Assembly: GCA_964614265.1 (NCBI GenBank)
Contig: CAZTKT010000001.1
Location: 1-54,707, forward strand
Origin: JACQKD01 sp964614265
GTDB lineage: Bacteria > Patescibacteriota > Minisyncoccia > Phycocordibacterales > UBA918
Length of the DNA: 54,707 nt
Direction of reading: 5' to 3'
Shown: positions 22,660 to 30,860 of the stretch, piece by piece
Position numbering within the stretch: the stretch's first letter is position 1
Layout: the number at the start of each line of letters is the position of its first letter
Translations under genes and position numbers: made by a program
Notes under the pieces: generated by a model
The model's database searches: none
The model's input: the letters and a program-made list of their open reading frames with translations, nothing else
What the model was told of the DNA's origin: nothing

Positions 22660-23022
22660 TTATTCTGTTATTGAAAGGTTTTTCATACGAATGCTATGTA
22701 GTTTGTTCTTTGGCAACATACCCGCGATGGTGCGCGTCAGCGCTTCCCCATATCCGCGTCGAGTAGCAAGATGACCGAGCTTCTCGACACGCTGTCCTCC
22801 AGGATACCCGGAGTAGGTTTTGTACGTTGTTTGCTCGCGCTTTTTTTCAGAAATGTCGAGTAGACGGGCATTCGTAACAGTAACCCGTACCGGGAACGCA
22901 ATGTGTTTCGCAAAATCTGGCGAATGCTTACCAAGTAATACTGAGGCAGCTTCGGTCGCAACGATGCCGAGGCGCTTGCCTTGTGCATCGATGGCGTATG
23001 TTGTTTTTGTGATTGGTTGCAT
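22660..23022 (-). CDS. rplM: Large ribosomal subunit protein uL13
   Basis: A 120-residue uL13, slightly shorter than the usual 140. It shows AQGKRLGIVATEAASVLLGKHSPDF, VTNARLLDISEKKREQTTYKTYSGYPGG and the later RTIAGMLPKN. The ATG at 23022 matches the family start (MQPITKTTYAIDAQGK); upstream codons overlap bL17. It precedes uS9. Confidence 0.96.
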   Translation of the reverse strand: MQPITKTTYAIDAQGKRLGIVATEAASVLLGKHSPDFAKHIAFPVRVTVTNARLLDISEKKREQTTYKTYSGYPGGQRVEKLGHLATRRGYGEALTRTIAGMLPKNKLHSIRMKNLSITE

Positions 23023-23041
23023 ATGAGGTGAGCGTTGCGTA

Positions 23042-23392
23042 TTACACAAGTTCGATGACTGCCTCTCGGCGCCCCGAAGTGGTTGGGCCGGTCTTTACGA
23101 CGCGGGTGTATCCACCGGGACGATCAGCATACTCCGTTGCAGTACTAAAAAATTTTTGTACGACTTCTGTAGTTGGTTCACCGAGACGTGAGGAGATGAG
23201 ACGTCGTGCGGAAATGGAATTATCCTTTGCACAGGTGATCAGTCGTTCAATGAATGGTCTGAGCTCCTTTGCCTTTGCTTCGGTCGTGAGGATTTTTCTA
23301 TGAGTGATCAGAGACACCGCAAGACCGCGCAAGAGTGCAGACCTACCTCTTCGGGTGCGTGAAAGAACGCGGTTATGGTTGTGATGTCGCAT
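23042..23392 (-). CDS. rplQ: Large ribosomal subunit protein bL17
   Basis: A 116-residue bL17 starting MRHHNHNRVLSRTRRGRSALLRGLAVSLI, the conserved 23S-binding N-terminus, with LTTEAKAKELRPFIERLIT and the ending GGYTRVVKTGPTTSGRREAVIELV. It begins 7 bp after the rpoA stop, the standard position at the end of the alpha operon. uL13 follows after 19 bp. Confidence 0.97.
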   Translation of the reverse strand: MRHHNHNRVLSRTRRGRSALLRGLAVSLITHRKILTTEAKAKELRPFIERLITCAKDNSISARRLISSRLGEPTTEVVQKFFSTATEYADRPGGYTRVVKTGPTTSGRREAVIELV

Positions 23393-23399
23393 ATGATTG

Positions 23400-24368
23400 T
23401 TACTCTTTGAGAGTGACGCCGATTGCACTCAGTACCTCCTCGATTTCCAAGAGCCCTTTTGGTCCAATACCCTCGATCGCAAGGATATCATCTTTTTTCT
23501 TTCGAACAAGCCCACCAACGGTACGGATATTTGCTTCTTCTAAAGCGTGTGCACTTCGGCTTGAGAGATCAAGGCTTTCGATGCGTGTTTTGAGCACGTC
23601 AATTTCATTTTTTGTTTCTGGTGTAGATACTGTCTCAAGTGGTGCTGAGACCGTAAGTAGTGTCTCCTCTGTACTCTCCTGGAAACCAACGATCGCCTTT
23701 AGTTGATGAATCATTATTTCAATCGAACGCTCGAGAGCTTCACGAGGGGTGAGTGAACCATCAGTCTCAATAAAGACTCGAAGACGATTATAGTCAGTTT
23801 GATCACCGACACGCATGTTTTCTACTTCATAGTTGACTCGACGGATGGGGGTAAAGACGGCATCGAGTGCGACCGTGCCGATGTCCACCTTTTCTTTCTG
23901 GTGGACATCTCTTGGTACATAGCCCAATCCACGCTCCACAAGCATTTCGAGCTCAAGAGTAGTGCTTTTTGCGGTAATTTCGGCGACATATTGATCAGGA
24001 TTGAGAATTTCAATTTGACCAGGTGCCTTGATCGCCGAAGCGGTGATGATACCAGGTTGAGATACTTTTAGTGACATCGTCAATGGCTCATCGCTGTGCA
24101 TTGCCATACGAATTCGCTTTAAGTTGAGGACGATGGTTAACATGTCCTCTTTAACACCATCGAGGGCTGAAAATTCATGCTGTACGCCCTCGATCTTTAC
24201 CTGCGTGATAGCTGCACCAAGAAGCGATGAGAGAATGATACGACGAAGCGAATTGCCGAGGGTGTGGCCATATCCCGGATACAGACCATCAATCTCGTAG
24301 ACACCAGAAAAACCTTCTTCGGTGACAATGCGAGGCTTTGATGGTAGTGCAACGTTGGTTTCAAGCAT
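23400..24368 (-). CDS. rpoA: RNA polymerase subunit alpha
   Basis: A 322-residue alpha subunit. The N-terminal dimerisation domain has GYGHTLGNSLRRIILSSLLGAA and ALDAVFTPIRRVNYEVENMRVG; the flexible linker spans about residues 235-255; and the C-terminal domain contains LDLSSRSAHALEEANIRTVGGLV and ILAIEGIGPKGLLEIEEVL, which contacts UP elements and activators. Both domains are complete. The position between uS4 and bL17 is canonical. Confidence 0.98.
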   Translation of the reverse strand: MLETNVALPSKPRIVTEEGFSGVYEIDGLYPGYGHTLGNSLRRIILSSLLGAAITQVKIEGVQHEFSALDGVKEDMLTIVLNLKRIRMAMHSDEPLTMSLKVSQPGIITASAIKAPGQIEILNPDQYVAEITAKSTTLELEMLVERGLGYVPRDVHQKEKVDIGTVALDAVFTPIRRVNYEVENMRVGDQTDYNRLRVFIETDGSLTPREALERSIEIMIHQLKAIVGFQESTEETLLTVSAPLETVSTPETKNEIDVLKTRIESLDLSSRSAHALEEANIRTVGGLVRKKKDDILAIEGIGPKGLLEIEEVLSAIGVTLKE

Positions 24369-24397
24369 ATGAAATAGTTAGTTTTGTAATCGTTGAC

Positions 24398-25012
24398 TTA
24401 CCTACTGTAATACTCGAATACTTGTTCAAGATCAAAGAGCAGTTCTTGTGCATCATATGACGGGATGGCAGTTAAACTACCAGCAATCTTTCCGGTATCA
24501 AACTGCAACCATGACGGAACACTTTTCCCCTTACTCTCTTCCTCAAGGTTTTGGAAGAGGATTGAACTCTTGCTCCCTTCTCGTACGCCGATAGTCTGAT
24601 TTTTTACTACGTTATATGAAGGAATGGTCACCTTACGTCCATCTACTAAAATGTGCCCATGGGACACCATTTGGCGTGCCAACCGACGAGTCTTCGCGAG
24701 TCCTAAACGATAGACAATATTATCGAGTCGCGACTCAAGACGAAGCATCAGTGTGGTGCTAGGGTTGCTACTCTTATCAACCGATTCTTTGACATACCGT
24801 GATAACTGTCGTTCAGAAATACCGTAGGTGTATCGCATTTTCTGCTTTTCAAGCAACTGACGTTTGTAGTCACTCATGTTGGCCGGTCGTTTCCCTTTGC
24901 TCTTAGTCGTCTTTTGACGTGCTTGCGCAAGTGTAAACCGCTGTGTTTGACACTTCTCAAACACCGCTCCACCAAGGCGCTTACAGATTTTATATTTTGG
25001 TCCAATAATCAT
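24398..25012 (-). CDS. rpsD: Small ribosomal subunit protein uS4
   Basis: A 204-residue uS4 with the N-terminal arm GPKYKICKRLGGAVFEK, the 16S-binding region SDYKRQLLEKQKMRYTYGISERQLSRYV and the S4 domain RLDNIVYRLGLAKTRRLARQMVSHGHILVDGRKV. Only part of the zinc-binding cysteine set of some uS4 proteins is present. It lies between uS11 and rpoA. In other bacteria uS4 represses the alpha operon; no corresponding RNA structure was looked for in detail here. Confidence 0.97.
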   Translation of the reverse strand: MIIGPKYKICKRLGGAVFEKCQTQRFTLAQARQKTTKSKGKRPANMSDYKRQLLEKQKMRYTYGISERQLSRYVKESVDKSSNPSTTLMLRLESRLDNIVYRLGLAKTRRLARQMVSHGHILVDGRKVTIPSYNVVKNQTIGVREGSKSSILFQNLEEESKGKSVPSWLQFDTGKIAGSLTAIPSYDAQELLFDLEQVFEYYSR

Positions 25013-25027
25013 ATAGTGGTATGAAAG

Positions 25028-25459
25028 TTATACTCGTCGCGGCTTTGGCGGTCGAGGGCCATTGTGGGGAACGGGAGTACGATCGCTGATACGAGTGATA
25101 TTGATCCCCTTCCCCGCAAATGCGCGGAGTGCTGATTCGCGCCCAGCACCCACACCACGCACGACTACCACAGCCTCCTTCATGCCCATTTGATGAGCTT
25201 TGTCTCCAATAATTTCGCCTACTTTTGCAGCCGCAAAGGGCGTGCTCTTTCGAGACCCCTTGAAGCCAATTGCGCCACTTGATGCGCTAATCAATGCGTT
25301 TCCCTTCATGTCAGCGAGGGTGAGGATGGTGTTATTAAATGTTGCCAGCACATTGAGTGTGCCAATATCAACTTTTTTCTTTGGGATACGCGAAAGTGCC
25401 TTTGACGCATTTTGCGAGTCTGATCCGCCACTTTTTTTGATGATTCGTTTCTTACCCAT
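25028..25459 (-). CDS. rpsK: Small ribosomal subunit protein uS11
   Basis: A 143-residue uS11. The core FNNTILTLADMKGNALISASSGAIGFKGSRKSTPFAA and the C-terminal DRTPVPHNGPRPPKPRRV are diagnostic. The N-terminus carries a basic, poorly ordered extension of about 28 residues. It follows uS13 by 33 bp and precedes uS4. Confidence 0.97.
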   Translation of the reverse strand: MGKKRIIKKSGGSDSQNASKALSRIPKKKVDIGTLNVLATFNNTILTLADMKGNALISASSGAIGFKGSRKSTPFAAAKVGEIIGDKAHQMGMKEAVVVVRGVGAGRESALRAFAGKGINITRISDRTPVPHNGPRPPKPRRV

Positions 25460-25492
25460 AGGTCGTTACGTGAATGTGCGGTATTGGATCGG

Positions 25493-25870
25493 CTATGTCT
25501 TTTCGAGCTTCCTGCGTCCTGAACCCATTGTCTTCTTGACACCCTTCAGCGTGCGAGCATTGGTACGGGTTCGCTGTCCTCGCACAGGGAGACGTTTGAT
25601 GTGTCGTATTCCACGGTACGACTTGATGTCCTTGAGGCGCTTAATGTTACCGCTAATTTCTCGTCGTAACTCCCCCTCTATAGCAAGGGCCTCTACTTTC
25701 TCGCGTACGCTGTTCTCTTCTGTTGTAGAGAGGTCCGCTGGATGTTTGGTATGTGGAATCTTTGCATCATCCAATATTCGTGCGGCCTGACTTCTCCCGA
25801 CACCATAAATCGTGGTGAGTCCGAAGACAAGTTGCTTACTATCAGGAATAGAGATACCGGCGATACGCAT
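25493..25870 (-). CDS. rpsM: Small ribosomal subunit protein uS13
   Basis: A 125-residue uS13 starting MRIAGISIPDSKQLVFGLTTIYGVGRSQA, with SYRGIRHIKRLPVRGQRTRTNARTLKG, the conserved loop contacting tRNA and the 16S head, and a basic tail. It follows bL36 by 11 bp, the usual order. Confidence 0.97.
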   Translation of the reverse strand: MRIAGISIPDSKQLVFGLTTIYGVGRSQAARILDDAKIPHTKHPADLSTTEENSVREKVEALAIEGELRREISGNIKRLKDIKSYRGIRHIKRLPVRGQRTRTNARTLKGVKKTMGSGRRKLEKT

Positions 25871-25881
25871 ATAGTTGAATA

Positions 25882-25998
25882 TTATCCTTGTCGTTGCTTA
25901 TGGCGTGGCTTTCGTTTGTTGACCACATAGACGCGTCCTCGTCGGCGCACGATGATATCGTCTGGACTCATTTTTTTGACGGAAGATCGTACTTTCAT
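25882..25998 (-). CDS. rpmJ: Large ribosomal subunit protein bL36 (zinc-free form)
   Basis: A 38-residue protein, MKVRSSVKKMSPDD then IIVRRRGRVYVVNKRKPRHKQRQG. It is bL36 by its start, by the RRRGRVYVV core and by the HKQRQG end. The CxxC and the later Cys of the standard zinc ribbon are replaced (MSPDD and VNKRK), so it is the C-minus type that does not bind zinc. It lies between infA and rpsM, 2 bp after the infA stop, the canonical position. Confidence 0.95.
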   Translation of the reverse strand: MKVRSSVKKMSPDDIIVRRRGRVYVVNKRKPRHKQRQG

Positions 25999-26000
25999 AT

Positions 26001-26219
26001 TTAAAGTCGTTTGGTGATTCGAGCTTTTCCGCCATATGGTTCGGGCACCATACCTACCCGATCGCCAACGAGAACACGTATGCGAAACTTCCTCATCTTG
26101 CCAGCAAGATATGCGAGGGTACGTGAACCATCGTCGAGTATAACCCGAAAAAGCGTATTAGGCAACGCCTCCTCGACTGTTCCATATACGAGGTTGTCTT
26201 CTTTAATTTGGTCTTCCAT
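26001..26219 (-). CDS. infA: Translation initiation factor IF-1
   Basis: A 72-residue single OB-fold factor that binds the ribosomal A site with IF-2 and IF-3. Conserved segments are GTVEEALPNTLFRVILDDG, LAYLAGKMRKFRIRVLVGDRV and the end GKARITKRL. ATG 26219 is chosen by family length; upstream in-frame codons overlap the promoter. It is the first gene of the infA-rpmJ-rpsM-rpsK-rpsD-rpoA-rplQ-rplM-rpsI cluster; adk, map and secY are not upstream. Confidence 0.97.
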   Translation of the reverse strand: MEDQIKEDNLVYGTVEEALPNTLFRVILDDGSRTLAYLAGKMRKFRIRVLVGDRVGMVPEPYGGKARITKRL

Positions 26220-26235
26220 TGGATCAAGCCAGAAC

Positions 26236-26264
26236 AGTCTAACAAATAGGGGGAAAATAGTCAA
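26236..26264 (-). promoter_or_regulatory. Promoter of the infA ribosomal operon
   Basis: Minus strand -35 TTGACT (26259-26264), 17-bp spacer, -10 TAGACT (26236-26241), 16 nt to the infA ATG. The expected leader is about 9-10 nt with no Shine-Dalgarno sequence. Confidence 0.7.
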
Positions 26265-26273
26265 ACGAAGGGG

Positions 26274-27638
26274 CTATTCCTTTGGCGTATCAATAACCTC
26301 AATGATCTTTATTTTCTTCGCATCCTTCGGGAACGACTGTTTCCAGAATGGACGTATGACGGTCGTTGCGCGCTCTATTGCGGGCTGATATTTCAAGAGG
26401 ATGCCCGTGAGGTCTGACTTTGAAGCGCCGACGATGAGTTGACGGAGTTTTTCTTGGTCATAGGTCCACACTATTTTTGCAGTACCAGCCAGGCTGAAAT
26501 CTATTTTATTCCAACTCATCGGTTCACTGTGGACACTCGAAGAAGCATAGGAGAACGCCAATGATTGCGGATCTTCAATACGAACATCCTCATTTTGATA
26601 GCCAACAACGGTATTTTGTGCGACATACCGTGCAAAATCTGCATCCGCAAACATCGGTGCTTCAAGAACGGCATGTTCTTTCAATGTGGCTTGTTTGTCC
26701 CCAGTACTTTCTGACGGGAGCGAGCTGAATCTTATCCGAGCGCCAGCACTATAGACGATGAAGCCTGCTGGTTGTTCGCTTTTGAGTCGTGCAAGAAGTT
26801 TGTCTTTCAGTTCTAATTTTATTGTCTCTGTGGAGCTTGCGAGTACTGATGCTTCTACAATCAATCTGGTTCCCTTAAAACCACCCTGCATCGATGCCTT
26901 TGATTCAGCATACATAGTATCAAACTGCGGACTTCCCTTTAGTCCAGGGATAGTGAAACGGGTTGGTGCGATATTGTATGAGTCTCCTGTCCCATCAGCA
27001 GATACCCTTGTGGTGAGTGTACCGGGTACTTTTTCTTTGGAAGCGTTTGTAGTGTATCCCGGAATAACTACTGAATCAGCAATACGAAACACGTGTCCAT
27101 CTTTTGCCTCAAAGCGGGTACTTTTAATTAATCGTTGCGGTTCGCTACTAAAAGTATTATATATCGTGATTTCGCCCTTTGCTAGTTCTTCCACTTCTTC
27201 AGATCCTGTTGCATCGACGGTTCGTTCTCCCGTCTCCTCAAGTGTCAATAGCTCATAGCCGAGCGTACCGGTATTTGGCTGTTGATATGCAGAAAGTGTC
27301 GCCTGTACGGTCACTGCCTTTGACTTTGGATACACAGTGATCTCTGCTCCTTGGAGAAACAATGTCGCGAGAAATCCAATACCGAAGAATAAAACGATTG
27401 CAATAACGATAAGATGCATCCTCTTGCCTCGAGGCAGTTTGCGTTTCGTGGTTTTCTCTGCCATTTGGTATTCGTCATGATCTGCCATATCTTCTTCTGA
27501 AAGACTTACTGCTGTATGCACGGGTGCAGAGTAGGCACTGGGCGGAACGACATCCTGCATAGGCGATTTTGTGCGTGGGCGCGCACTTCGCTCTGCCGCC
27601 GGACGAATATCTCCTAAATTCCATTTCTGTTGTGCCAT
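26274..27638 (-). CDS. Membrane-anchored baseplate J-like protein
   Basis: A 454-residue protein. Residues 1-75 are a Pro/Ser-rich cytoplasmic region, about 76-96 one membrane helix (MHLIVIAIVLFFGIGFLATLFL), and the rest an extracytoplasmic beta-rich region. The part with EITIYNTFSSEPQRLIKSTRFEA and FRIADSVVIPG resembles the baseplate J-like domain found in many CPR proteins; the similarity is judged by eye. ATG 27638 is supported by TATACT (27648-27653) 9 nt upstream. It lies 18 bp downstream of the PilM-like gene; the pair may build a pilus-like or envelope-spanning structure, which is an inference from context. Confidence 0.7.
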   Translation of the reverse strand: MAQQKWNLGDIRPAAERSARPRTKSPMQDVVPPSAYSAPVHTAVSLSEEDMADHDEYQMAEKTTKRKLPRGKRMHLIVIAIVLFFGIGFLATLFLQGAEITVYPKSKAVTVQATLSAYQQPNTGTLGYELLTLEETGERTVDATGSEEVEELAKGEITIYNTFSSEPQRLIKSTRFEAKDGHVFRIADSVVIPGYTTNASKEKVPGTLTTRVSADGTGDSYNIAPTRFTIPGLKGSPQFDTMYAESKASMQGGFKGTRLIVEASVLASSTETIKLELKDKLLARLKSEQPAGFIVYSAGARIRFSSLPSESTGDKQATLKEHAVLEAPMFADADFARYVAQNTVVGYQNEDVRIEDPQSLAFSYASSSVHSEPMSWNKIDFSLAGTAKIVWTYDQEKLRQLIVGASKSDLTGILLKYQPAIERATTVIRPFWKQSFPKDAKKIKIIEVIDTPKE

Positions 27639-27656
27639 GATACCAAAAGTATACAA

Positions 27657-28874
27657 TTATTTTGAATAAGTATCTATCTCGTCACATGTGTGTAACTTGT
27701 GGAAAAAACGTGCGGCTAATGCAAGGCGAGGATCGATAGGTACCTCAGCAGGGAGTGTCACTAACTCACGCATTGCCTCTGGCGAGAGCGGAATAATTGT
27801 TTGCGTCTCACGTCCAGTCGCCTGTTTTGTGGCAGATGCAACACTGTCAACAAAAAATTCTTTTGTTGGTTGGTCAAGGATAACAAAAATAGTTTGTGGG
27901 AGCACATATCGTACGGTAAGTGTGCGCATGACCTGTTCAAGTTGGTCTGCGTATGTTTTTTGTGCTTGTGCAAGTAGTGGCGCATGCGACTTTGGTACCG
28001 AACCTTGTGCGTAGGCACGGAGATACCCTCGAGCTTCCTCGGGGATGGTGTGAGAGAGGGTGGCGATATCTCGAATGATTGCATGGGCCCCCACTTCAAG
28101 GGTCGCTGTCTCGTACAGTATTGTATCTTGTATAAGTGTAACCTCAGTTGCTTCTCCAGAAATATCAACTATCATTGCGTGTGTAACGAGTGGGTAGAGA
28201 TCTCGTAGGACACAATAGAGAATGAGCGCCGATGTGTGTACACGTAGTGCAATGGATTGGTGCATGTGTCGTTCGATATCCTCAAGTGCGGTCAAAATAG
28301 AGATCGGTACTAGGCCACGGAGATGTGCAATAGTAATTTCCGACACCTCCTTATGGTATGGATTTTGTACGTGATATCCATTGAGGGTAATGTCTACGAT
28401 GAGTTTTTCAACGAGTTGTTGCCCAGTATCGGCAGCAATCTTTTTGTCGTCAGTGCCATGCGCTTTTTCGGTCTCATATGCACGTGCGATGATGTCCTCG
28501 ATGAGTTTTGGGGTGGTCGTAAACGGAGTTTTTTGTTCAAAATGGATGATTTGTGTGGTGGTGTATGACCACGGCGCACCGCAAGAGACAAGTATGTTCT
28601 CGATCCGTAGCCGCTTGTCTTTTTTGTATAACGCTCGCATCCCGTTTTGTTCAAGCTCAAGCATTGTGGAAAAGAGTGCGTGTCGCATTGCTCGCACATG
28701 ATCTTCCGGCGTATATTTTGCCCGGATCGACATGAACTCTCGGTGTATGTACAGCACATCGGGAAGCGTCTTCTTTTTTTCAGAGAGGACGATACTGACT
28801 GCAACACTTCCCGAACCAATATCAACAATGGCGCCACAGCGAGTATTTTGTATGCGTTTACTAAACAACCCCAT
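27657..28874 (-). CDS. Actin-like ATPase, PilM/FtsA-related
   Basis: A 405-residue protein. The N-terminus GAIVDIGSGSVAVSIVLSE is an actin-fold phosphate-1 loop, and THAMIVDISGEATEVTLIQ near residue 230 is the phosphate-2 loop, in the order seen in PilM, FtsA and EutJ. PilM couples the type IV pilus to inner-membrane proteins; FtsA anchors FtsZ. Which applies cannot be settled, because no other pil or fts gene is adjacent, only a membrane-anchored baseplate J-like protein. The ATG at 28874 has TATACT 9 nt upstream, and a 26-bp palindrome covers that promoter. Confidence 0.75.
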   Translation of the reverse strand: MGLFSKRIQNTRCGAIVDIGSGSVAVSIVLSEKKKTLPDVLYIHREFMSIRAKYTPEDHVRAMRHALFSTMLELEQNGMRALYKKDKRLRIENILVSCGAPWSYTTTQIIHFEQKTPFTTTPKLIEDIIARAYETEKAHGTDDKKIAADTGQQLVEKLIVDITLNGYHVQNPYHKEVSEITIAHLRGLVPISILTALEDIERHMHQSIALRVHTSALILYCVLRDLYPLVTHAMIVDISGEATEVTLIQDTILYETATLEVGAHAIIRDIATLSHTIPEEARGYLRAYAQGSVPKSHAPLLAQAQKTYADQLEQVMRTLTVRYVLPQTIFVILDQPTKEFFVDSVASATKQATGRETQTIIPLSPEAMRELVTLPAEVPIDPRLALAARFFHKLHTCDEIDTYSK

Positions 28875-28883
28875 AATTTACAT

Positions 28884-28912
28884 AGTATATCGTATTGTGA
28901 GTAATACGATAT
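28884..28912 (-). promoter_or_regulatory. Promoter with operator-like palindrome for the PilM-like gene
   Basis: -10 TATACT (28884-28889, minus strand) is overlapped by a perfect inverted repeat, ATATCGTATT (28887-28896) and AATACGATAT (28903-28912), separated by 6 bp. The palindrome fills the -10/-35 spacer, where a dimeric regulator would block or remodel the promoter. No recognisable -35 is present. Confidence 0.6.
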
Positions 28913-28974
28913 GTTTGTAATCCACTGCTCCACGTACGTTGGGTATGGTACACAGTACGTTATGAACTGTATTT

Positions 28975-30846
28975 TTATTGTAATACTGCCTTCACCCGTC
29001 TGATACCAGCGGCAGACGATTCTTCGGAGATAATTTTAAAAACACCAGTAAGCGTTGCGGTGTTTTCTACGTGTGGGCCTCCGCAGAGCTCACGTGAATA
29101 GACCGTCCCATCCACACCACGCACGGTGTACACTTTTACTTCGTCTGGGTATCGTTCCCAGAAACTTCCTTCGATGGCGGGATCATGTTGCGCGGCATCT
29201 TTTGAGAGAGTTTCGATGGTGACTGATGCGCCTGCCCTAATAGCATTGGTGACGTACTGCCCGACGCGGTCGAGTGTCTCGCGGTCTACTTTCTTGGGAT
29301 AGGTGAAATCAAAACGGAGACGCTCTCCGGTGATATTGGAGCCAGCCTGATGCACCTCATCTCCGAGTTCTTTTCGTAATCCTGCAAGCAAGAGGTGTGT
29401 GGCGGTATGATACTGCACGACTTTTTCCGAGTGATCGGCAAGCCCGCCCTTGAACTTGTGTTCCGCACCGGCACGGGAGGTTTCTTGATGTTTTTTCATG
29501 GCCTCTTTGAAACCAAGATTATCTACGAGGATATTTCGTTCATCTGCAATTTCTTGCGTCAGCTCTATTGGAAAGCCGTGTGTTGTGAAAAGAAAAAACG
29601 CTTCCTCACCTGAAAGAGATCCCTTTTTGGCCATCTTCTCAAACCGCCTCATTCCATGTTTTAAAGTAATGCGAAATCCTTTTTCCTCCTCCTCAATTTC
29701 CCATTCGATACTACCTACTTGCTTCGCAAGGCTTGGATAGTGTGTTTGGTATATGGTGATCACACTCTTCGCCAGATTCTTTAATTCGCCTTCAGGTATA
29801 CCAAGTATGTCTGCATATCTGATACTTCGACGAAGTAACCTTCTTACAAAATAACCCCGGTCTACATTTAAAGGAACGACTCCATCTCCGATGAGAAACG
29901 TTGCCGCACGAATATGATCAGCGATCACACGAAACGCAACGAGGTTATCCGTGTACTTTTTTCCTGACAGTGTTTCAAGTTGGGAAATGATGGGGGCAAG
30001 GAGATCAATCTTAAAAATATCAGGATCATCCTGTGCCGCCGCAGTCATGCGCTCCAGTCCCCCACCGAAGTCCACATTTTTTTGCGGCAATTTGGAAAAG
30101 GTGCCATCGGTATTTTTTACATACTCCATGAAGACATTGTTGCCGATCTCCATAAAGCGCCCGCAGTCGCAGTTTGGGTGGCAGTGTTCGCCATACTTGG
30201 TATCATGTTCGGTACCAAAATCATAAAACATCTCCGAGTCAGGTCCGCCCGGCTCGCCTGCCGGCATCTTTTCCGGCACGCCGGCACGGCTCCACCAGTT
30301 TTTCTTCGCTTCGTAATAGAAAATTCGTTCGCCATCCTTGATGCCGCGTGCGCCACCCTCCGCCTCCGAGCCGATGTGTGCGACTTCGTGCGAGACACCG
30401 ACTTCTCCGAGGAGTCTCTGCCAGATGGCAACCGACTCATCATCTTTCGGAAGATTATTCTTTTCGTCACCCGCAAAGACGGTGAAATAAAGTCTCTGTG
30501 GATCCAAGTCAACTTTCTTTGTCAAAAATTCAAACATCCACGAAAGCTGTTCTTCTTTGAAATAATCGCCAAACGACCAATTCCCCAGCATCTCAAAAAA
30601 GGTCGTATGCCGGTTGTCCCCCACTTCTTCGATGTCGTCGCTACGGAATGCTTTTTGCGAGTCTACGATACGTGTCCCCTTTGGGTGCGTCTCCCCCATC
30701 AGATACGGGAGCATGGGTTGCATCCCACTACCGGTAAAGAGTGTGGTCGGATCATTCTCTGGCACGAGCGCAGAGGATGGCACAATGGCGTGCGCTTTTG
30801 CCTTGAAAAACTCTAGGTATTTTTGACGTATGAGATTGCCGGACAT
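28975..30846 (-). CDS. alaS: Alanine--tRNA ligase, short form
   Basis: A 623-residue AlaRS against about 875 in most bacteria. The class II catalytic domain is complete (residues 1 to about 240; GSGMQPMLPYL, RHTTFFEMLGNWSFGDYFKEE), followed by the tRNA-recognition helices and the editing domain with its zinc ligands HTATH (HxxxH) and CGGPH (CxxxH). The protein ends right after the editing domain (AAGIRRVKAVLQ); the C-terminal coiled coil and C-Ala domain are absent. The C-Ala domain normally brings tRNA to both sites, so this enzyme must do without it. It starts 14 bp after the giant nucleotidyltransferase gene on the same strand. Confidence 0.95.
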   Translation of the reverse strand: MSGNLIRQKYLEFFKAKAHAIVPSSALVPENDPTTLFTGSGMQPMLPYLMGETHPKGTRIVDSQKAFRSDDIEEVGDNRHTTFFEMLGNWSFGDYFKEEQLSWMFEFLTKKVDLDPQRLYFTVFAGDEKNNLPKDDESVAIWQRLLGEVGVSHEVAHIGSEAEGGARGIKDGERIFYYEAKKNWWSRAGVPEKMPAGEPGGPDSEMFYDFGTEHDTKYGEHCHPNCDCGRFMEIGNNVFMEYVKNTDGTFSKLPQKNVDFGGGLERMTAAAQDDPDIFKIDLLAPIISQLETLSGKKYTDNLVAFRVIADHIRAATFLIGDGVVPLNVDRGYFVRRLLRRSIRYADILGIPEGELKNLAKSVITIYQTHYPSLAKQVGSIEWEIEEEEKGFRITLKHGMRRFEKMAKKGSLSGEEAFFLFTTHGFPIELTQEIADERNILVDNLGFKEAMKKHQETSRAGAEHKFKGGLADHSEKVVQYHTATHLLLAGLRKELGDEVHQAGSNITGERLRFDFTYPKKVDRETLDRVGQYVTNAIRAGASVTIETLSKDAAQHDPAIEGSFWERYPDEVKVYTVRGVDGTVYSRELCGGPHVENTATLTGVFKIISEESSAAGIRRVKAVLQ

Positions 30847-30860
30847 AAGATGGGTAATTT

